In this document: positions 17,428-25,851 of the stretch, in pieces | Layout of the letters: every line of letters begins with the position of its first letter | How positions within the stretch are numbered: the first letter of the stretch is position 1 | NCBI GenBank assembly: GCA_021797355.1 | Contig: JAJZZX010000002.1 | Span: 1-64,000 of the forward strand | Source of the DNA: Thermoplasmata archaeon | GTDB lineage: Archaea > Thermoplasmatota > Thermoplasmata > Thermoplasmatales > Thermoplasmataceae | Direction: 5' to 3' | DNA: 64,000 nucleotides | Notes under the pieces: model-generated | Told to the model about the DNA's origin: nothing | Seen by the model: only the letters and a program-made list of their open reading frames with translations | The model's database searches: none | Translations under genes and position numbers: made by a program

Positions 17428-18714
17428 CTATTCCTTCTTAAGTTCCCTCTGAAACCTCTCCTTCAGCTCCGGGTTCTCAACAATCTGCTTCAGCACCGTC
17501 TCAATGATCAGGTCTTTGAAATCCTCTGGGAATGATTCTACTATCCTCTTTGTTGGTGCATCCACTACTTCCGACTTCATGATCGCTGATTCGATCTCCT
17601 TCGCCTCATCCTTGAGCTTCTTCTCCGTCAGCGATCTGTCAAGTATCATGCCGCACTTCCAGCAGAACCTTGCCTTGGGATCGTTTGGCTCCCTGCACCT
17701 CGGGCACAGCGACGGCTTCTGGGATTCTATGGGCTTCTCCTCTTTCACAGCAATGCCGTATGCCTTCAGTATTGCAATATCCTGATCCCTTCCGGAAAGG
17801 TGCACATACGTTTGGGTCATCCTTGATCCGTGAACCCAGCCCATCTGGGCCTCCAGCGGAGCTTCAGTGACACGTGAGGCCAGGATTGTTGCCCTTGTAT
17901 GCCTGAACAGATGTGGATATATGCGTCTCTCTATCTTTGCCTCCTTTAATCCCTTCCTGAGAAACTTGTATACATTGGCATGCTCAAGCTTCTTTCCCCT
18001 GTTTTCCGATTCAATGCCGCAGAAGAACCATGCATTTGGATCATCCCTCAAAGGATGTGAATTCTGCCACTCCCTCAGATATGCGATCGAGTTGCCGACA
18101 ACCCTGATCTTCCGATAGCCAGTTTTGCCAGTGACTGAGAGAATTGCGCCGTATTCATCAAACACAATGTCCTTGTTTCTCAGCGTTAAAAGTTCGCCGA
18201 TCCTGCATCCGGAATCGTAGAGGGTATAGATGAAAGCCTTATCACGGGCGTTATTGAGGACACGTGCAAGCTTCTGCACCTCTTCCTCAGTGATCATGTT
18301 GTCGGGCTTCACGTTCCTGTTGGGATGGTTATTTGTCTTGATCCATGCGATGCATGACGGAGTCTGTTCCTTGAGGTGCCATGGATAGAATTTCTTGAGC
18401 GTTGACTTGTAGTTCTCTATCTCCCATTCCGAGTATGTGCCACTGTGGTTATGGCCCTTCACTCTCCTTCCGATCTTGCCTGAGAGCAGCCGGGAGAGAA
18501 CCTTCTTCATATCTGCCTCAGACGGGTTAAGAAAACTTTCCGGAATCAGGGAAGCAATCTGCCTTAGCCTTATGGCGTAGAAGTACTGCCTGTTTACAGA
18601 GAGCCCAGCTAAGCGAATATCATCAACAAATTCCTTTATTCTGCTCTTTACTTCTGCGCTCAGGTCGCTTCTGTCAAGCCTTGAGAATTCATTGTTCAGG
18701 TCTTCCTGATCCAT
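17428..18714 (-). CDS. Tyrosine recombinase/integrase with C-terminal zinc ribbon
   Basis: A 428-residue site-specific recombinase. The N-terminal core-binding domain spans about 20-130 and the catalytic domain about 140-320, with Arg171 (GCRIGELLTLR), Lys197 in the beta-hairpin, H268-L-F-R271, His295 in GWVHGS and nucleophile Tyr303 (TQTYVHLS). A zinc ribbon CPRC...CWKC (337-354) and a charged helical tail follow, which makes it longer than the chromosomal XerA-type enzyme. A TATA-like TTTAATATAC about 25 bases before the ATG predicts a leaderless mRNA. It is probably the integrase of an element now reduced to the 13.7-18.7 kb stretch. No att repeat was found. Confidence 0.92.
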   Translation of the reverse strand: MDQEDLNNEFSRLDRSDLSAEVKSRIKEFVDDIRLAGLSVNRQYFYAIRLRQIASLIPESFLNPSEADMKKVLSRLLSGKIGRRVKGHNHSGTYSEWEIENYKSTLKKFYPWHLKEQTPSCIAWIKTNNHPNRNVKPDNMITEEEVQKLARVLNNARDKAFIYTLYDSGCRIGELLTLRNKDIVFDEYGAILSVTGKTGYRKIRVVGNSIAYLREWQNSHPLRDDPNAWFFCGIESENRGKKLEHANVYKFLRKGLKEAKIERRIYPHLFRHTRATILASRVTEAPLEAQMGWVHGSRMTQTYVHLSGRDQDIAILKAYGIAVKEEKPIESQKPSLCPRCREPNDPKARFCWKCGMILDRSLTEKKLKDEAKEIESAIMKSEVVDAPTKRIVESFPEDFKDLIIETVLKQIVENPELKERFQRELKKE

Positions 18715-18840
18715 GAATGTTCATGATCTGGAAGTATATTAAATTCTGTATGGCATTAAACCTTTGAGTTTATACCGGTTCCCGGCATTGTAACACACAT
18801 AAATAATTAATGCTCGTGCAGTTCGCACACGGTAAAAGAA

Positions 18841-18848
18841 TTTATAAG
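18841..18848 (+). promoter_or_regulatory. TATA box of the small gene at 18868
   Basis: TTTATAAG centred 24 bases before a GTG codon. This supports a leaderless GTG start for the downstream gene. Confidence 0.55.
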
Positions 18849-18867
18849 CCTATCATAACCGTATGCA

Positions 18868-19137
18868 GTGGAAGAAAGCGTCAAGGAAAAGCTCCACCTG
18901 CTGAAGAGAGGAAACAAAATCATGTTGTATCCATATTCAAGAATTGATGGCGATTATTACAATTCAGTTGCATTCCCCTGTCCAGGGATTGGACCTGAAA
19001 TTCCTATTGAGCTGAAGGAACCGCTGGAGGCAATTTTCCAGGATTTTAACCAGGACATGATAAGGGTTACAACTGACTGGATAGAATGTCTGGTTCTCGA
19101 TGTCGGATTCATAAAGGACTTAAAAATTATTCAATAG
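18868..19137 (+). CDS. Hypothetical protein
   Basis: An 89-residue, soluble, mixed alpha/beta protein, MEESVKEKLHLLKRGNKIML at its start, with a short CPGIGPEIPIELKEPLEAIF segment and a C-terminal VLDVGFIKDLKII. It contains two cysteines and no recognised motif. The GTG start is supported by the TATA box at 18841-18848. It diverges from the recombinase and precedes a metallo-beta-lactamase-fold gene with its own promoter. I do not recognise a family. Confidence 0.6.
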   Translation: MEESVKEKLHLLKRGNKIMLYPYSRIDGDYYNSVAFPCPGIGPEIPIELKEPLEAIFQDFNQDMIRVTTDWIECLVLDVGFIKDLKIIQ

Positions 19138-19224
19138 ATCAAAATAAAACTGAAATGAGAAAAATTCATCATCCTCCCAATAGATTTTCACAAGGATTTT
19201 AAATAAAACAGCTATTCCTCGGCA

Positions 19225-19989
19225 ATGGCCGGCCTCGGGTTCAATATGATTTCTTCCGGTAGCAGGGGAAATTCAACAGTCATCTGGGACCAGAGCGACC
19301 TCATAATAATTGACTTTGGAATAACACTTAAGAAATTCATGTCCCGCGTTGCTGAACTCGGCATAAACAGAGATAATATCAGCCTCTTCGTCAGCCATGA
19401 GCACAGTGATCATGCAAAGGGAATACAGTATGTTAGGAGGCTGGGCATGGTTGACATATATTCTAGGGAACTCACGCTTGATGCCCTCAGAATCAGGGAC
19501 GGCTACAATATAGCCAGCAATACTGTGATAGGCAATTTCCGCATTTCTGCCATATCGGTATCGCATGATGCTGCGGATCCGGTTGGTTTTGTTATCAGGT
19601 GGGGCAAGCGAAAAATTACTGTGGTATCTGATCTGGGCTTTGTATCGGATGAACTAGTGGCTGAAGCAAGAGGTTCGGACATTCTTGCATTCGAGGCAAA
19701 CCACGATGTGGACATGCTACGCACTGGAAAGTATCCCGAGTATCTGCAAAAAAGGATACTGGGCAATCGCGGCCATCTATCCAACGAACAGTCGGCAGAG
19801 GCCATATCTAGAATTTCAGAAAGCAACACAAGAATTATCCTCACACACCTGAGCCAGGAAAACAATACTCCCGATGTTGCGTATGGCACTGTTAGGTCAT
19901 ATCTGGAGAACAGGGCGGTAAAATTCGCATCGCTTGAATGTGCCTACCAGGAGTCAGGTTCTACACTCCATACCATTGATGATGATTGA
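19225..19989 (+). CDS. Metallo-beta-lactamase-fold hydrolase, YycJ/WalJ type
   Basis: The 254-residue protein carries the metal motif H58-E-H60-S-D62-H63, preceded by the SSGSRGNS turn at 10-17 and followed by VVSDLG near 135 and the EANHDVDML...YP...GHLSN block typical of YycJ/WalJ proteins, with a final LTHLSQENN. These are predicted exonuclease or phosphodiesterase-like enzymes with two metal ions; the archaeal substrate is unknown. A TATA-like TTTAAATAA (about 19198-19206) about 23 bases before the ATG predicts a leaderless transcript. The next gene starts 28 bases downstream. Confidence 0.88.
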   Translation: MAGLGFNMISSGSRGNSTVIWDQSDLIIIDFGITLKKFMSRVAELGINRDNISLFVSHEHSDHAKGIQYVRRLGMVDIYSRELTLDALRIRDGYNIASNTVIGNFRISAISVSHDAADPVGFVIRWGKRKITVVSDLGFVSDELVAEARGSDILAFEANHDVDMLRTGKYPEYLQKRILGNRGHLSNEQSAEAISRISESNTRIILTHLSQENNTPDVAYGTVRSYLENRAVKFASLECAYQESGSTLHTIDDD

Positions 19990-20016
19990 TTTATACCATG
20001 ATGCGGATAACCAGGC

Positions 20017-20889
20017 ATGCCAAGGATAGGTTTCATTGGCCTAGGCAGAATGGGCATTCCAATTCTAAGCAGGGTACATTCTTCATCTGGAGTATTTGGG
20101 ATATACAACAGGACAAGGGCAAAGGCTTCTTTGTTTCCTTCCATAAGATCATATGATGAGCCTTTCCAGATGGGTTCTGCCTGTGACGTGATCCTACTAT
20201 CCCTTGGCGGGGATGATGCCTGCGAGTCGGTTATGTTTGGCGGAAAAGGGCTTGACAAGACCCTTGTGCCAGGAACAGTCGTGGTAAACCTTGGAACTGT
20301 TTCCCTGGGATTCGCCCAGTCAGCCAGCAGGAGAATTGCCCAGAGGGGAGGAATATATCTGGATGCCCCTGTCATAGGGTCTGTGGACCTGGCCCTTGAA
20401 GGGAAGCTCATCACTCTGGTATCTGGTGACAGGGAATCATTCAGCAGGGTGGAACCAGTCCTTAAATCATTTTCAAGCGATGTCATATACCTAGGCGTGA
20501 CCGGTAACGCTGTCAAGATGGTCCTGATTAATAACCTGGTGTCCGCAACCAATCTCGCTGTCGCATCAGAGGCAATAGTTGCAGCTGAGAACGCCGGGAT
20601 TTCCAAGGAAACTGCAATGAAAGTCATGCTTCTTGGCAATGCGCACAGCAGGGTACTTGAGATGAAACGAAAATCACTTTCAGATGAACAGTTCATTCCG
20701 GGAATAGAACTGGCCAGTATGATGAGAAACCTCCACTATGGAATGGATATGGCAGAAAAGACAGGTACTCCCATGCCGCTTGAATCTGCAGCTTTCCAGT
20801 ACTATCTTGCAGCGCTTTCAATAGGGCTCGGTAGGCTGGACTATTCCTCTGTGCTCAGGTCTTTCAGGTTTCTCTCGGGGAAGAGCTGA
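20017..20889 (+). CDS. Beta-hydroxyacid dehydrogenase family oxidoreductase
   Basis: A 290-residue NAD(P)-dependent enzyme of the 3-hydroxyisobutyrate/glyoxylate reductase family. The Rossmann motif GFIGLGRMG is at 5-13, the substrate-binding DAPVIGSV at 116-123 and the catalytic Lys167 in GNAVKMVLINNL. Arg32 after the second strand (YNRT) points to NADPH rather than NADH. Substrate unknown. A TATA-like GATTTATACC overlaps the 3' end of the preceding gene, so it can be transcribed separately. The prepilin peptidase gene begins two bases after its stop, so those two are cotranscribed. Confidence 0.88.
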   Translation: MPRIGFIGLGRMGIPILSRVHSSSGVFGIYNRTRAKASLFPSIRSYDEPFQMGSACDVILLSLGGDDACESVMFGGKGLDKTLVPGTVVVNLGTVSLGFAQSASRRIAQRGGIYLDAPVIGSVDLALEGKLITLVSGDRESFSRVEPVLKSFSSDVIYLGVTGNAVKMVLINNLVSATNLAVASEAIVAAENAGISKETAMKVMLLGNAHSRVLEMKRKSLSDEQFIPGIELASMMRNLHYGMDMAEKTGTPMPLESAAFQYYLAALSIGLGRLDYSSVLRSFRFLSGKS

Positions 20890-20891
20890 AA

Positions 20892-21620
20892 ATGGGGGGC
20901 AATCTTCTTATCACTGCAGCATTGTGGGTAGAGGTCCTGATTGCAGTTGCAACCATGGGATACGGCTCATACACTGATGTAAGGAGAAGGCGTGTCAACA
21001 GCTTTCTATTTCTTCCTTTGGTTCTGGCAGGCTTTGCCGGGGATGTTATATCCGGACTTCCTGAAGCGTTCATAGCATTCGGGGTGTTAATATTTGCAAT
21101 GGCATACCTCAGGACAACAGGACCATTTTACGCTGTTGCCGCAGCTTCTTTCCTGGCTTATGCATTATACTTCACAATTTATGTTGATTTCTATTTCGGC
21201 TTTACAATGATCATATCATCTGTGGTATACGCCCTTGGCTACGGCGAGAGGTTCTTCGGCATAGGTGACATCAAGGCCATCCTTTCGGCCATTTACGCAT
21301 TCCCGTATCTTGTTGCCTTTCATGGATACAGCTTTTCCATCAGGATCGGCACTATTCCAGGTGCCCTCGTTATGATAATAGTGATTAGCCTGTCATCGGT
21401 GGTGTGGGCATCCTACGGGATATATCTGTCCGTACGTTCAGGATCGCATAATGGAATACCATTCTCGCTGGCTTATGATGAAGAAGCTATCAGCAGGAAA
21501 CCGGCAGCTTTCCAGGTAAGGGAAAGGGACGGAACAAGATACATGCTTTACAGGATTCCATTTATGCTGCCAATATTTGTTGGGTTTATAGTATATCTTA
21601 TGGTGGGCAGCCTTCCTTGA
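20892..21620 (+). CDS. A24-family prepilin/preflagellin peptidase (PibD/FlaK-like)
   Basis: A 242-residue integral membrane aspartic protease that removes class III signal peptides from archaeal pilins or archaellins. Catalytic aspartates are Asp29 in GSYTDVRRRRV and Asp126 in the GxGD motif FGIGDIKAI (123-126). Six or more hydrophobic segments are present, with a polar loop at 175-215 before the last one. No pilin, archaellin or secretion ATPase gene is near; it is cotranscribed with a dehydrogenase, so its substrates must be encoded elsewhere. Confidence 0.9.
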   Translation: MGGNLLITAALWVEVLIAVATMGYGSYTDVRRRRVNSFLFLPLVLAGFAGDVISGLPEAFIAFGVLIFAMAYLRTTGPFYAVAAASFLAYALYFTIYVDFYFGFTMIISSVVYALGYGERFFGIGDIKAILSAIYAFPYLVAFHGYSFSIRIGTIPGALVMIIVISLSSVVWASYGIYLSVRSGSHNGIPFSLAYDEEAISRKPAAFQVRERDGTRYMLYRIPFMLPIFVGFIVYLMVGSLP

Positions 21621-21703
21621 GAAGAATCTTTGAGTGAAAGTTAATCTGTATATCCTCAGGTTTGCAACAAAGATTTTTTACCACATTTAGCGTATTGCAG
21701 CAC

Positions 21704-22960
21704 ATGCCCTCATATATCATAGAAAACGCCTCACAGGTGCTCACAATGTCTGGTACAGGATGGGAGCCGCTTAAGGGGCAGAAGATGAGGCGCCTGAGAA
21801 TAAAGGAGAACTCAGCCATAATCATTGACGACAGGCGAATTATCGGTGTTTTCGATCAGGATAAATCGCACTCCCTCAAGGAGAAATACGGGGCCGAGAC
21901 CATTGATGCGCGGGGGCATGTTGTAATGCCGGGCCTCGTGGATTCACATACTCACATAGTCTACGGGGGTACCAGGGAAGAAGAGTTCTACATGAAAATC
22001 AAGGGAAAGACCTACCTTGAAATTCTGAACTCCGGCAACGGAATATACAGGACAGTGGAGCAAACCAGGAATTCCAGTGAAGACCAGATATTTTCGCAGA
22101 GCCTATCCCGTGTTTATGACGCCATATCTTCAGGAACCACAACAATGGAGATTAAGACGGGATATGGGCTGGACATAGAGACCGAATTGAGGATGCTTAG
22201 CGTTATCAGCAGGCTTTCTGGGCTAGGCATCATAAATGTTATACCAACTTTCCTGCCCTTGCATGCAATCCCAAAAGGATCAAGGGAGGACGAATATCTC
22301 AATTATGTCGTAGACAGGATGTTGCCGAGGTTCAAGGGAAAGACAGCCTATGCAGACGCCTTCTGCGACCTTGGCGCCTTTTCGCCGGGTGCCACTGAAA
22401 CATTCTTAAGGGCAGCGATGGAATCGGGAATGAAGCTGAGAATGCATGCCGATGAGCTTGGAGACATAGGGTGCCTTTCCATACTTGACAGGCTGAAGGT
22501 TGACAGTGTCGACCATCTTCTCTGCACAGGGGAAGATGGCATGGAGCATATTGTGAAGTCAGGCACCATGGCCACATTTCTGCCCATAACTGCATTCAAC
22601 ATAGCAGACGGAAAGTACCCTGATATTGGGAAATTCATTTCAAAGGGCATACCTGTCTCCATTGCTACAGATTCATCCCCTGTTTCATACAACTCAAATC
22701 TATTCTTCGCACTCTACCTTGCCGTGAGATATTGCAACATATCAATAGAGGAGGCGCTGAATGCGGTAACAATCAATCCTGCCCACTCCCTTGGAATACA
22801 CGAGGTTTCAGGGTCCATAGAGCCAGGAAAGAGGGCAGACATAATAATATTGAACGTGGATGATTATCGGAAGATTCCTTATGAATACGGATCAAGGCTT
22901 GTTGACACAGTTATAACTGCTGGAGAGCCTGTTATGCGGAACGGCATCATGCAGCTCTGA
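21704..22960 (+). CDS. hutI: Imidazolonepropionase
   Basis: HutI hydrolyses imidazolone-5-propionate to N-formimino-L-glutamate in histidine degradation. The 418-residue product has the metal-binding VDSHTHIVYGG motif, then IKTGYGLDIETELRML, LRMHADELGDIGC with the metal-binding His, the ATDSSP segment with the conserved Asp near 325, and the NPAHSLGIHEVSGSIEPGKR C-terminus. The open frame extends 14 codons upstream to a TTG, but the ATG at 21704 fits the family start, and an A/T-rich GATTTTTTACC near 21672 is suitably placed as TATA box. No other hut gene is adjacent. Confidence 0.93.
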   Translation: MPSYIIENASQVLTMSGTGWEPLKGQKMRRLRIKENSAIIIDDRRIIGVFDQDKSHSLKEKYGAETIDARGHVVMPGLVDSHTHIVYGGTREEEFYMKIKGKTYLEILNSGNGIYRTVEQTRNSSEDQIFSQSLSRVYDAISSGTTTMEIKTGYGLDIETELRMLSVISRLSGLGIINVIPTFLPLHAIPKGSREDEYLNYVVDRMLPRFKGKTAYADAFCDLGAFSPGATETFLRAAMESGMKLRMHADELGDIGCLSILDRLKVDSVDHLLCTGEDGMEHIVKSGTMATFLPITAFNIADGKYPDIGKFISKGIPVSIATDSSPVSYNSNLFFALYLAVRYCNISIEEALNAVTINPAHSLGIHEVSGSIEPGKRADIIILNVDDYRKIPYEYGSRLVDTVITAGEPVMRNGIMQL

Positions 22961-23019
22961 CTAGCAGCACCATATTCAGTGGATTTAAATGGCTAAATAT
23001 GGGTTCCGGATAGGGGCAG

Positions 23020-24024
23020 GTGTTGCTGGCAATAGACGATGCCATAAGGGAATTACGCAATCTGGGAGCAAGAAGGATACTGCTGCAGCTCCCAGATGGG
23101 CTGAAGCCTGCTGTATTCGATTACTTTTCCGCGCTGTCAGCTGAGTTTTCAGTCATTGTCAGCTCTGAACCTTTCTATGGCGCCTGTGACATAGGAAACA
23201 GGGAAGTCTATGGAAAGGTTGACGCCATTGTTCAGCTTGGCCACTCTGTCATACCAAATATAGACTACCCACTTCCGGTGATATTTGTAGAATACAGAAA
23301 TAATGCTATTGTGAAGCTGGACAGCGAGACTTTCGATCCACTCAGGGAGGCGAAATTCAACAGGGTCGGGCTGCTGGCATCCATCCAGTATATGGAACAG
23401 ATGCAGCAGGTCAAGGATGCACTCAGGGGAAGCGGCTTTGAGGTGCGCGTGGGAGAGCAGGACAGCAGGATGGCTTACCCCGGCCAGGTCCTGGGATGCA
23501 ACTTCAGTGCGGCCCACTCCCTCTCCGCATGGGCTGACTGCTACGTTGTCGTTAGCACGGGGCGCTTTCACGGAATCGGGGCACAGCTGGCCTCCGACAA
23601 GCCTGTCTTTATTCTCGATCTAAACGAAAGGAAGCTTGTCCCTATGGCGGAGGAGACCGAGAAATTCCTGAGAAGAAGATATGCAAGGATATCTGGGGCC
23701 AGGGACGCAAAGAAATTTTGCGTGGTAGTTGACACAAAGATTGGGCAGTATCGTGAGAAGCTTGCCAGGACGATTATGAAGCAGATAATGGATATGGGAA
23801 TGCAGAGCGTTCTCCTTACGGCAAATGATGCAAGGCCATCTGATTATGAGAACATGAAATGCGACGCAGTGATATTCACCGGGTGCCCACGGGTCCCAAT
23901 AGACGAGGCGGACAGATTTCCCATGCCGATCCTCACTCCTCCAGAGTTCCAGAGTCTTTTTGGAATAAAGAGGGGCGGGAGGTACGTAATGGATGAAATA
24001 GTGGCAGTGGATCGTCAGGATTGA
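23020..24024 (+). CDS. dph2: Diphthamide synthase subunit Dph2 (archaeal)
   Basis: It transfers the 3-amino-3-carboxypropyl group of S-adenosylmethionine to a histidine of elongation factor 2, the first step of diphthamide synthesis, using a non-canonical radical mechanism. The 334-residue protein has the three [4Fe-4S]-binding cysteines in the expected places: Cys56 (YGACD), Cys160 (VLGCNFSAA) and Cys289 (FTGCP). The start is GTG (23020); a TTG three bases later is also possible. GATTTAAAT at 22982-22990 is the likely TATA box. The 3' end overlaps the convergent methylthiotransferase gene by 10 bases, so the two translation-related genes end against each other. Confidence 0.93.
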   Translation: MLLAIDDAIRELRNLGARRILLQLPDGLKPAVFDYFSALSAEFSVIVSSEPFYGACDIGNREVYGKVDAIVQLGHSVIPNIDYPLPVIFVEYRNNAIVKLDSETFDPLREAKFNRVGLLASIQYMEQMQQVKDALRGSGFEVRVGEQDSRMAYPGQVLGCNFSAAHSLSAWADCYVVVSTGRFHGIGAQLASDKPVFILDLNERKLVPMAEETEKFLRRRYARISGARDAKKFCVVVDTKIGQYREKLARTIMKQIMDMGMQSVLLTANDARPSDYENMKCDAVIFTGCPRVPIDEADRFPMPILTPPEFQSLFGIKRGGRYVMDEIVAVDRQD

Positions 24025-25223
24025 ATCTTTCCCACAAGGTATGTGGGCCCAGCATCAACGATCTCCACCTTGATCCTTGTGTAAAGCGGAAAGTCGCCGA
24101 AGACTGCTACTGGCCGATATGCTGCGTCCCTGGCAACCACCGTTCCCGGCTTGCCCTTCTCCACAACCATTGCGTCAATGGTTTTCCCAACCATGGACCA
24201 TAGTTTTTCGCGTATTATGTCCTTGTGCAGGTCGCTGAGTTCGCGAGATCTCTTCTTGACTGCATTGGACGGGGGCAGTGGAGCATTGAAGTCAGGCGTG
24301 TAAGGCCTTGGCGAAAACCTGGTAATGTTGACAATGTCCGGCCTGACCTCATCAAGCATCCTGAGGGTCATTTCATGAGCTTCATCATCCTCGTTGTGGT
24401 ACCCCACAATTACGTCGGTTGACAGTGTTGAATCTGGAAACTTTTTCCTGAATTCCCTTACAATTGCCGTGAAGTCTTCGATCTTGTACTCACGGTTCAT
24501 CAGCTCCAGAATCCTGTCGTCGCCGCTCTGGACAGGAATGTGGAGAAAACGGTAAACCTTGGGGGATTCCATGGAGGCAAGCAATTCATGCAGGATCTCT
24601 GACGCATTCTTTGGCTCCATCATCCCTATCCTCAGCATGAAATCCTCATCAAGTCCTGTTATTGCCCTTACCAGCTGGGGAAGCCTGTTTCCAGTGTCCT
24701 TGCCATATGCAGCAGTGTCCAGCGATGAGATTCTGACTTCCCTTATGCCGCGCCTTAGCTGCATCATCACCTGCCCTGCTATCTTGTCAACAGGGCGTGA
24801 AAGTAGTTTGCCTCTCGATATATGTGATATGCAGTAGTTGCAGCTTCCTGTGCATCCCTGGTTTATGGGTATGCCGTCAAAGATTGACGGCTCCCTGATT
24901 TCTACGTTGTCCAGAAGGCCGCTGTAAAACTCTCTGAACTCCCTTGGTTTAAGCATCTCAATCATAGGAGAATCCAGGGAACCTCCTGAAACGGGAGGGA
25001 GGCAGCCAATAACTCTTACTCTGGATATGCTGCTGAGTTCCTGAATCCTGCTGATCATCCTTTCCTCGGTATGCCTTATGACAACGCATGTGCCTATTAT
25101 GCTCAAATCAGCTTCTTCTGGAGCTGATACAAGAGAATTCCCCTCACCAAGAATGCGGTTAGCGTAAAGCCCAGTTTCGGCCTTGTTCAGGGTACATCCG
25201 TAAGATTCCACGTAGATCTTCAT
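24015..25223 (-). CDS. tRNA threonylcarbamoyladenosine methylthiotransferase (e-MtaB type)
   Basis: A radical SAM enzyme that converts t6A37 to ms2t6A37 in tRNA. Of 402 residues, the N-terminal MTTase domain has Cys10, Cys46 and Cys74 for the auxiliary cluster. The radical SAM motif CTGSCNYC (Cys124, 128, 131) follows, then HIPVQSGDDRILELMNREY, and a C-terminal TRAM domain from about 345 (REKLWSMVGKTIDAMVVEKGK). The open frame reaches ATG 25241, six codons earlier; the MKIYVESYGC start at 25223 matches the family and has GAAGG upstream. Confidence 0.93.
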   Translation of the reverse strand: MKIYVESYGCTLNKAETGLYANRILGEGNSLVSAPEEADLSIIGTCVVIRHTEERMISRIQELSSISRVRVIGCLPPVSGGSLDSPMIEMLKPREFREFYSGLLDNVEIREPSIFDGIPINQGCTGSCNYCISHISRGKLLSRPVDKIAGQVMMQLRRGIREVRISSLDTAAYGKDTGNRLPQLVRAITGLDEDFMLRIGMMEPKNASEILHELLASMESPKVYRFLHIPVQSGDDRILELMNREYKIEDFTAIVREFRKKFPDSTLSTDVIVGYHNEDDEAHEMTLRMLDEVRPDIVNITRFSPRPYTPDFNAPLPPSNAVKKRSRELSDLHKDIIREKLWSMVGKTIDAMVVEKGKPGTVVARDAAYRPVAVFGDFPLYTRIKVEIVDAGPTYLVGKIQS

Positions 25224-25317
25224 TAAAGAGCCTTCGAGCATCCATTTTGGATATTTTGCATTTTTGTCTGCCGCATATCCCTATGAATGGTTAAGTAATG
25301 AGATGGCATGACGACTC

Positions 25318-25851
25318 ATGTCACCCAATGGCGTAAATGAGCAATATCTTGAAGGATACAGCTGTGATGTTGCTGTTAGATGGTCAAAGATAGATCCTTC
25401 TCTTCTGCCTGTTGACGAACTTGACAAGCAGATAATCTGTTTCCTCCGGTTCAACGCAAGAATGTCGAATTCCGAGATTGCCAAGGCGGTCGGGACAAGC
25501 GAAGCGACAGTTAGACGCAGGATAGCCAGGCTCATCAGCAAGAAAATAATAATAGGCTTCTCCGCACTGGTTGATCTGCAGGCTGTGGAAAACAGCATAA
25601 AGGCTTACCTGAAGATCAGGGTAGATCCGGCAAAGTTGGACCAGATCAGTGAAAGGCTTCAGGATAATATGAATGTCCTGAGCCTGTACAGGAGACGCGG
25701 AGAGAACGAGATGCTGGCAGAGACCCTGTTCCTTAACATGGAGGCCATACAGGACTTTGAGGATTACCTGGGGAAGATACCTGGCATTGAAGGGTATGAA
25801 ACCATGATCATATCAAAGGCTTACAGAAAGAATCCCTGGGTAGGGATCTAG
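25318..25851 (+). CDS. Lrp/AsnC-family transcriptional regulator
   Basis: The 177-residue protein has an extended N-terminus of about 35 residues, then a winged HTH (DELDKQIICFLRFNARMSNSE, EIAKAVGTSEATVRRRIARL) at about 38-85 and a RAM-type alpha/beta effector domain at about 95-170. Lrp proteins bind amino acids or other small ligands and control metabolic genes. Its stop overlaps the stop of the convergent aspartase/fumarase gene by four bases, and control of that gene or of the 2-oxoacid oxidoreductase next to it is a reasonable guess only. Confidence 0.9.
   Translation: MSPNGVNEQYLEGYSCDVAVRWSKIDPSLLPVDELDKQIICFLRFNARMSNSEIAKAVGTSEATVRRRIARLISKKIIIGFSALVDLQAVENSIKAYLKIRVDPAKLDQISERLQDNMNVLSLYRRRGENEMLAETLFLNMEAIQDFEDYLGKIPGIEGYETMIISKAYRKNPWVGI

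Noticed and set aside
13608-18860. Attachment-site duplication of tRNA-Phe next to the recombinase
   Set aside because: I compared the tRNA 3' sequence with the region beyond 18.7 kb. Only TTCCCGGCAT resembles part of it, which is too short and displaced to count.
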